Origin: Hyaloscypha bicolor E
Taxonomy: Eukaryota > Ascomycota > Leotiomycetes > Helotiales > Hyaloscyphaceae
Length of the DNA: 64,000 bases
Reading direction: 5' to 3'
NCBI RefSeq assembly: GCF_002865645.1
Contig: NW_020194554.1
Span: 1,178,001-1,242,000 of the forward strand
Shown here piece after piece: positions 57,218 to 64,000 of the stretch (positions are counted from its first letter, which is position 1; every line of letters begins with the position of its first letter). The position numbers were made by a program, and so were the translations under genes. The notes beneath the pieces are model-generated. The model ran no database searches. It was not told the DNA's origin and saw only the letters and a program-made list of their open reading frames with translations.

Positions 57218-58350
57218 TGCTGCAACTGCCAATGCGCAAGAAGGTGAGTTGTCGTATCGTTACAGATCACAAAGCCCAATTGTCCCGGCAGATATTTCGT
57301 GTTCGTGGTTGTTGAATTGAGGGCAAGAGATTGCCTACGAGCAAGTCGGAGCTTCAGTCCACTCCGCGCGACGATTCCAGGGCAGAGCACAAGATCCTAA
57401 ATTGGGCCCTCGAGCAGATTGTTGAGTCTAAAGGATGCTCAGGGGCTTCGCGACCTGAGAGCGAGAGACTGGGCAGCTCTGGGTGATCATGGTGGTGGCG
57501 GGAGATGTTTTTCGTGTGGAAAATCAAGGGCTCTCTGGCTCTCGAGAAAGAGGACGGACGGGAAGCTGGGTTTGGCCCCGCAGACGGACGGAACTGCACT
57601 GCGCTGTTGGACGGACTGCCGTAATGCGCACGTTACCTCGTTATTAATTGCCTGCCTTTGCTGCACCACAATGCCTTTAGCTCACTGCTGGCATATCCAC
57701 CACTCTCAATGACCATCATTATTCTCAACGCCAACCGGATTGCTGTGTTGATATTTCTTGCTGCCATTGACGACATTAGCGCTACTCACTCTCCTGCTAC
57801 TTTGTTTGGATAATTGTTACGCTCTTGGATCAGGGCTCCGTTTGTTGAACCGTCCAGTGGCCCAACGCTGAGCAATCAGAGAGGTACGAATGCTCCACCG
57901 CACGTTCTGCCCTATACCAGGAGTTCGTAGCAGAGCTAGAGCATGAGTTACTAGGTCTCTTGATCAGAAGAGAGAGAACACATGCATGTCCGCGGGCATA
58001 TACTAGCTGGGAAACTTGGCTGATTTATTTTCTTGCATCCAGAAGATAGGAGAGCATTGGGGAAAGCAACTTTAGATCCCACCTGGGTCTGCAATTTTGT
58101 ATCGACGTATCCTCCTCCTCTCCCACGGCATTGTAACGAAATTACTTCGCGGCAGGCATTCCTGCCATGTCTGTGTCAGTGATGGGTATGAAAGCCCCCA
58201 TCTCAAATCCGCCACATCCTCAAATATATCCACATCAACCGTTGCAGATATAGCTCACTCAGTCGTACCTTCCTCGATTTTCCATAGCCGGCACTGGCTG
58301 ATTCTTTCCTTCAATGTATTCTAGGCTATTCTCCCGAATCACCACGAGAC
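57218..58350. promoter_or_regulatory. Divergent intergenic region CTI6 / unknown protein
   Basis: This is 1.1 kb between opposed starts. A plus-strand frame at 58097-58324 ends just before a good acceptor (GTATTCTAG at about 58323) that would splice in frame to the next gene, so a 5' exon may lie here. Confidence 0.4.
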
Positions 58351-60139
58351 ATGTCTCCGGATGCCATCTCTCCATACCCAGACAGACCCATCCGCCCTCT
58401 ACCCAAGAGACGGCTGCGTGAACGGCTCTCCCCAGATGTTGCTGAATCCATAAAGTACCCTCCTGCCCCTAAGACCACTACCCCATTGTTTTACCATCCG
58501 TACAATCTTAGGGAAGAAGTTGGAACGAACAGTCTCGTGGAATCGCAGCATCCGAGCGAGCGGGAACGGGCAGACGAGATCGAACGAAACTACATCTCAC
58601 GAAGGAACGGAGATGAGCTAGAGAGTGACGAGGATGAGACTGCATACCGGAGTAGAATCTATTCGAGACATTCGGTGCATACCACCGGCCGGTCGTATAG
58701 ATATGTTCAGAAGCCTGGTGCAAAGCACCCAAATCCTCAGCCTCCAGCATCTACGACTTCGTCAGCAGACGGGTACGATTCTTTTGAGAACACGAATAAC
58801 AAGAAAAAGCGAAAGATTCCTACTCCCGGTGACTCGAACCTGAACGGGGTTCATCTTTCAAGCGACGTGGCTCATATATCTGGCCCGGATGATCTTGCTG
58901 AGGATATTGGAACTGGAACTGGATCGTATCATGGGTCGGGAAATGTTGGTCAAGGAATCTCTGGTCCTGGAAGGGGCAGGTACGGTCGTATCCGGAATGG
59001 CAGGAGCCCTTTGAGAACCTTATCTGATGCCTCAAGCAACTGGGGCAACGGACGAACAGCCAAACAAAGGCCACCTCAGTGGCCACCAACAAGTAAGATT
59101 GAAGATAATAGAAATCATCGTTCGGTAATGTCTACTGACAGATTTTCAAGCCGAATCTCCGGGGATTATTTCCAGATCCATCGCGAATGCTAATGCCGAA
59201 AAGAGCCCAATCACCCCTGCGAAAGGACAAGAGAATGTTAGCCTTTTGCAACAACAAGCCTCCAAAAAATCAAGTCCTGCTTCCACGCAATTCACCTTTA
59301 CCTGTGACTCTCAAGTACCTGGTACGGTCGCTTGGCCCGGTCCCAGCACAACAACAACAACAACGATGCATCAAAGTCCTATGGTTCGCAACATGAGCGC
59401 AGGATACCAGTCTACGAAGGAGTACATGTCACAAATGCGAACAGAAGCTACTCAAACCAGTCCGAGCATGGCAACTGCTCCCCTCGCCGAGAAGCCAAAG
59501 CAGGGTCTAGCTGCGTCGCAACATGCTGGTAATTCTCAAAAGCAATCGCCAGCTCCAGCTGAACCTGCCAAGAAACCCCGACGTCGAGCAGCCAAAGAAT
59601 ATCACATTGCAGCCCGTCAACGACGTCATGCACAACAATTCAAGAACTACCACAATCCTCCCGTCACTGAAGACATATGGATCTGTGAATTCTGCGAGTA
59701 CGAACGTATCTTCGGCACCCCTCCGAAGGCTTTGATTCGACAATACGAGATCAAGGACAGACATGCCAAGAAGCAGGAAGCAGAGAAGAGACGATTACTG
59801 GAGAAAGCGAAGATGAAGGGACGGAAGAAGAAGGGAAACAAATCGGTTCCAAAGCCTTCACAGACTGCAAACAATCCACAACCTCCGCAACAACCCCAAC
59901 CTCCTTCCATGAATCAAAGCCAGAGCCAGAGCCAGGGTACGCAGAGCGAGGAATACTACGAGGAGGAATACGATGACGACTACGCTCAAGATGACCCGCC
60001 TCCACCATCTCCTGTTGAACCACCCACTGCTCGCCGAAATGAGGTAGTCCAACCAGATCCTGGCAAGCGACCGGACTCCCTTGCAGAGGTCGATCTGATG
60101 GAGAGGCGCATTCTTCCCAAGGGAAAGCTTCGGGCATGA
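58351..60139 (+). CDS. Conserved-looking protein with a CEFC motif, unknown function
   Basis: Two exons (58351-59092, 59142-60139; 49-nt intron with CTGAC branch) give 579 aa. The first half is hydrophilic and disordered: MSPDAISPYPDRPIRPLPKRRLRERL, 'YPPAPKTTTPLFYHPYNLREE', an acidic RNGDELESDEDE patch, NKKKRKIP (a nuclear signal candidate) and Gly/Arg-rich GPGRGRYGRIRNGRSPL. The only ordered block is near residue 440: 'TEDIWICEFCEYERIFGTPPKALIRQYEIKDR'. It has one C-x2-C pair and is followed by a long Lys/Arg helix (AEKRRLLEKAKMKGRKKKG). A Gln/Pro-rich and acidic tail (EEYYEEEYDDDY) and a final 'LMERRILPKGKLRA' close it. One C-x2-C alone cannot form a standard zinc finger unless it dimerises. 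I do not recognise the family. The start may be extended by an upstream exon. Confidence 0.75.
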
Positions 60140-61364
60140 TGGCGAGATGGTGAGCGTGATCTGCCTTCAAACCCCCGATCTTTTCGGCGGAGAAGTGAAT
60201 GAGGAAGGATAGCGGCAAGCATTCTACTTCGACAACACCTTTGTAACCTAAATCCACTCGCTTCACACAAGCCATTACCACCATTTTCATTGCGTCACTT
60301 TCGGAATCAATCAGCATAGCATAGAGCGTTGAATAAGCATCATCGGCGCGGCATACCTCACACCCAATACCTACCCTTCTTTGTACGAGTTCTTCGTTCC
60401 CTTCACCACTCCCCTCATAAGCACGAACTGCCCAGGTCTGGCCGCAGCTGGACCAAGATAACCTCGATGTTCTCTGGACCATGAGCTACCTGTTGGCGAG
60501 TTGGTGGTCAGATGGCCACACTTGGGAATCACTGCTGTTGTACATTTCGTAGCTAGCCATGAATCCAGCCCCATCACAGCGCCTTGACAACATTTCGTTA
60601 AGTGGTGAGATTCCTGGAAGTGAGAGCTTAATAACCAGTTTATATCATAGAGCATAGGTTGGAAACGCAAAACAGTGGTCACCTTCGACAGTACTAACTG
60701 CCGGCACGAGACCAACTTCACAAGTCACTAAATATGCAAATCCCACGTACGAGTGCTCGTCAAGTAACACATACTCTCATCCAAGACATCATCCTACTCC
60801 ACTACCTCCTACTCCATCGCCCCATAGGCTTGGCCCCGCTAATAGGTGCCTCATACACAAGTGCAAATTTAAATTCGAGTGTTCGCTATTATAATTTGCT
60901 TTCATCTGATATATCATTGGCTGAGATATATTCAAGCTATTTGAGAGTGATACTACGGTAGCCTGCCGAAGTCTTGTAATCCTAGTTCGTATGTACTGAT
61001 TACTTAACAATTGGCGATTTCCTAATAGCTGACATGAAGTTATTCGCAAAATACAGTTTCCTAAAGTAGTATTTACCAATTTGGGCGTAATAGCGTTACC
61101 TACTTTTCAGTACCTGCGACTGTCAGCTCCGGTAAAGAACAGTGATAGCAGTCTGTCGTCAGCGAGCCGAATAAACGCCCCTGACTCTGTTTGAGAACTC
61201 CCGCAGCTGTTCATGAGGATCCACCAAGATGAGGTATAAAAGCCAGGTCGATGCCTCTCCGTTGCGGTCCACGGGGAGTTCAACTCAAATATCAACTTCT
61301 AACTCCCATCCCATAACTCTACTCATATCTTTGATTCACACTGCACTCAACATCCCTGTACAAG
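60140..61364. promoter_or_regulatory. Intergenic region and promoter of the six-Cys secreted protein
   Basis: About 1.2 kb. A TATA box (TATAAAAG) lies at 61235-61242, 130 bp before the start codon, and is followed by a C/T- and A-rich leader typical of highly expressed fungal genes. The rest is AT-rich with no supported gene. Overlapping frames at 59751-60721 are antisense shadows. Confidence 0.65.
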
Positions 61365-62041
61365 ATGCGGACCATCCAAGCCCTCTCCATCCTCCTCGCC
61401 TCCACATTCCCTATCTCTATGTCTGCCGGCGACTACTCCCAAGTAAGCTACTACTACGACGGCAGGTGCACTCAAGATGCAGTCGACCCGAACCCACCAG
61501 GCGACGGCGAGTGCTACAACCACCAATGGAACGGAATGTAAATGACACCCTCCATCACTCCTCTTCCCACTTCTATACTGTTGACTCTCGTCCAGAGCTT
61601 CGATTAAGTCGACTTGTTCAGTCGATTTGCACTAACTGAATAGGGCAGCGCACCACACAAGTTCTGGGGCATGGGTACTTTGCCCTACTAGAATCTCGTC
61701 TGCCTTCACAAAGGATCAAAAGCCGGGCATGCGCGTTCACTCCGGAGGCCATCCTTCCCCTACGTTACGTTCGCACAGCTCACCTGCCCTCTCTAGTCCG
61801 CTGCGCTGACTATCCAAAACTCTCCCCTCTTTTTCAATGGCGTGTGCATAAATTGGTGTTGTAGTGAGTGTTGCGCTGCCCTATTCGGTTAGTGCAAGTC
61901 GACCTAATCGAAGCCTCGTCCAGGAACTCCGCGAATATCGCTAATGGCGAAGGATGGGACTACTGCTCCTGTACACAGGGTAACTACCAAGGTCCTTCTC
62001 TGGCATCTACCTATTGTGGGAACAACTGTGCGAGTAATTAG
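61365..62041 (+). CDS. Small secreted cysteine-rich protein (six Cys), split by a long intron
   Basis: Exon 1 is 61365-61537 and exon 2 is 61924-62041. The joint (GGA-AT / G-AAC) keeps frame and gives 96 aa. The signal peptide is MRTIQALSILLASTFPISMSA. The mature part has three tyrosines in a row (VSYYYDGRC), then DGECYNHQW, 'GEGWDYCSCTQGNY' and 'STYCGNNCASN' at the very end. That makes six cysteines (one, one, CxC, CxxxC), which fits three disulphides. The intron is 386 nt, long for this genome, and could hide a middle exon I did not find. The donor is GTAAAT and the acceptor CCAG. A TATA box lies upstream. The layout is that of a fungal effector or apoplastic peptide; no named family is recognised and no role is claimed. 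Confidence 0.65.
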
Positions 62042-62818
62042 GGACAGGGGTTTAGGAGTTTTGCGTGTGTTTTGATGCCGTATAAGGAATCACGGGAAAG
62101 GAATGCTTTCTTGGCAAAACTTATATAGATGTGTCGGCATTTGCGGGTCCCATGAAGTGTTTTTCTTTCACATCATTTCTCGCGGACTAGTTCCGCAGCA
62201 GTCGAAAGTTGGGGATTGAAGATCTTGGTGGGAACTTGAAAAGTGTGGTTTGATTGTTGAGTTATGCTGATCCGTGGGTCGGCGTTAAGTGTGATCCCTC
62301 TGGAGGATAGCAATTGAAACTTCGGGTAGCCGGCAAAACGGTTGGCTGATAGAGAACATCAAGCATTACTGCCGTCTATTGGGAATGTATAATTTCTCAT
62401 GAGTGCTTCTGGGATACCAATTCCATTGTACTTCCGTTAGACAAGTCCAAATCAAATCTCATCCTATTCCTAAGATTCACGTCTCGCTGCCTCAAACTGT
62501 GCCAGCGTTCGAAGGGATACCATAGAAAAGGTATGGAATTCATTGGTATGTGTCATCTACTTATTCATCAAGACTATCTACTTACCTAGTGGTCACCCAA
62601 GTCATCTCAATTCAGTTGAGTTGTCATCAGTCGGTTAGCCAATTCTTTTTGCCAGACACGCTTTCCCATCAAAAGCAATCGCATATCCACGAGACCAGCC
62701 AAAACTCTTCCATCTGATAGACAGACAGACGAGCCGTCAATAAAAACGCCTTCCATGCAGATCGCTTGAGCAACCATTGTAAATCCGCTCCAATTGCAAT
62801 TCATCATTTTAACTGGAC
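62042..62818. other. Convergent 3' gap, nothing recognised
   Basis: Lies between the secreted-protein stop and the importin stop. AT-rich, with no coding or RNA feature supported. Confidence 0.5.
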
Positions 62819-64000
62819 TCATTGGGCTCCGTTGACGACGACCCCGGGAATCTGAGCGATGGCCGCCGCCGCTGCGGCTGCAGCTTGGGCATTAGCATCA
62901 GCTTGGTGAAGGACGCCTTGCACTATTGTTTGCTCATCAGGGTTGAGATTTGTGGTGAGAGATTCATAAAGCTGGGGTTGTTCTTGTTGAAGTTCTGTGG
63001 TCCCTTGATTAGCGAGATGTGAGTGATATGGAGAAGATCAATTACTTAGAAGGGCGTTTCGGAAGAGTTGGTAAGGTTCAATCTTGTCAAGTGGTGTTTC
63101 AAGGAGGCTCTCCTCCCCGAGCTCATCATCCGAATCGTTGTCTTCCAGATTTTGGAATTTTTGGGCCTGGAAAGGGTTAGTAGATGGACGAGATGGATGA
63201 TATTTTGAACTTGCCTCCTCGTTTAAGAACTCGAGATAAGCACTACTCTCATCTCTGCCATCAGTCTCGTCCTCAACTTCCGTCTCATCATTCCACGCAG
63301 TATCGTCACCAGCCCACTCATCCTCCTCATCCTCGTCGTCATAAGCAGAGCCCTCGAGTGGGAAGTCATCTTTAAGAGCCTCTTCGCGGTCTTCATGAGA
63401 GGTCAGCAAGTAATTTCTGAAAAGCAAATTGTCTTTTACTCACTCTTGGTCGCAGCTGGGAGAGTTTGGAACAAACGAACAATTCCCTGTGGATCAAGTA
63501 AGCAAGAGTACTCGTCAAGAATTGTCAGTACAGACCTGCAACAGTCTGGGCCAGCCTTGCTGAACGCTGACTGGGACTTGGTCAGCATTTAGCGTGAGCA
63601 GCGCGACAATAGCCGCAATTGATAACTTCTTGTCATGGACTCTGGTGAAGCTGTCGATACTTGAGAACCACAAGCTGAAAAATTTGTTGGTCCATCCTTT
63701 CGATTCGAGGACATGGAGAGCCAAGACCTACGCCGTCGAGGGTTAGAAATTACGGTAGAAGCAATGTGATTAGAGGATCTTACAGGGTTGTAGTAAATGG
63801 CGTTGATAACCATTTCCATGAGATGTATCTTGTACGACTTCACCTTGGTTTGCGAGTCGGTCAAAGTGCGCATTGCCATTTCGACCTATAAATGTTTAGC
63901 ACGTAGGAAAGAAGAATCTAGCTCGAGGGGACTGACGAATGCCACAACGTATTGATCTGCATGGCCACGTAGACTTAACATGATGCCTTCAGCCAATTTG
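62819..64000 (-). CDS. NMD5: Importin-7/8-type karyopherin (Nmd5/Sxm1), C-terminal part
   Basis: Nuclear import receptor for ribosomal proteins and some MAP kinases; only the C-terminal HEAT repeats are in the window and the 5' part lies beyond 64000. Read minus-wise, the exons give 'MRTLTDSQTKVKSYKIHLMEMVINAIYYNP', 'ALHVLESKGWTNKFFSLWFSSIDSFTRVHDKKLSI', 'ALLTLNADQVPVSVQQGWPRLLQ' and the long acidic insert 'DDEDEEDEWAGDDTAWNDETEVEDE'. 'LEFLNEEASKFQNLEDNDSDDELGEESLLETPLDKIEPYQLF' follows (62-63 kb), then 'LTTNLNPDEQTIVQGVLHQADANAQ', an Ala-rich run and 'GVVVNGAQ' before the stop at 62819. The acidic loop and the 'TPLD.I.PY..F' helix are diagnostic of the Imp7/8 group. At least five introns. 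Sxm1 and Nmd5 cannot be told apart from the tail alone. Confidence 0.9.

Noticed and set aside
59751..60482. 243-codon minus frame
   Set aside because: Antisense shadow of the C-terminal half of the plus-strand CEFC protein; low-complexity composition.
1..64000. tRNA, rRNA, CRISPR array, complete transposon, telomeric repeats
   Set aside because: Scanned by eye for T-loop GGTTCGA-type signals, direct-repeat arrays, long terminal repeats and TTAGGG runs; none supported.

Overview
This window is nuclear DNA from a filamentous ascomycete (Pezizomycotina). Genes are dense and lie on both strands. Most are split by introns of about 45-110 nt with GT(A/R)NGT donors, CT(A/G)AC branch sites and YAG acceptors. 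The set of orthologues (Sho1, Cdc11-type septin, Lag1, Cti6, Hsv2, Ist3, dynactin RO10, dynein light intermediate chain) is fungal. A Leotiomycete (Helotiales) is my best guess from the feel of the proteins; that is inference, not a search result. I saw no tRNA, rRNA, CRISPR array or complete transposon.

Layout. 0-8.9 kb is the accessory end: a PAP2-family gene cut by the window edge, a 1-Cys peroxiredoxin pseudogene abutting a remnant of a cysteine-rich membrane protein, an NCS1 nucleobase permease with apparent GC-AG introns, and a small secreted protein. 9-34 kb is dense housekeeping: methylcrotonoyl-CoA carboxylase alpha, NAD(P)HX epimerase, mitoribosomal bS16m, an AVT-type amino-acid transporter, dynactin p24/RO10, the osmosensor Sho1 with a long leader, ceramide synthase Lag1, a Bax-inhibitor-1 protein, septin Cdc11, PROPPIN Hsv2, splicing factor Ist3 and the dynein light intermediate chain. 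34.5-38 kb holds isovaleryl-CoA dehydrogenase head-to-head with methylcrotonoyl-CoA carboxylase beta over a 254-bp shared promoter. 38-48.6 kb has a small membrane protein, a DUF1752 protein, a 3.2-kb gene-poor GC-rich stretch, an SDR dehydrogenase and a secreted-type single-pass membrane protein. 49-54.2 kb is again unusual: an MFS drug-type transporter carrying a ~760-780-bp foreign gene fragment, and a bZIP factor with a +1 frame shift at a 12-base homopolymer. 55-64 kb holds the PHD protein Cti6, an unrecognised low-complexity protein, a six-cysteine secreted protein split by a long intron, and the C-terminus of an importin-7/8-type karyopherin.

How the genes work together. IVD, MCCA and MCCB catalyse consecutive mitochondrial steps of leucine breakdown; all three are in this window, but MCCA sits about 25 kb from the IVD-MCCB pair. 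RO10 and the dynein light intermediate chain both belong to the dynein-dynactin motor system. Several pairs share short divergent promoters (NAXE/bS16m, AVT/RO10, IST3/DLIC, IVD/MCCB). Coding models were built by hand from splice signals. Where I give a total length, the exon sum was checked to be divisible by three.
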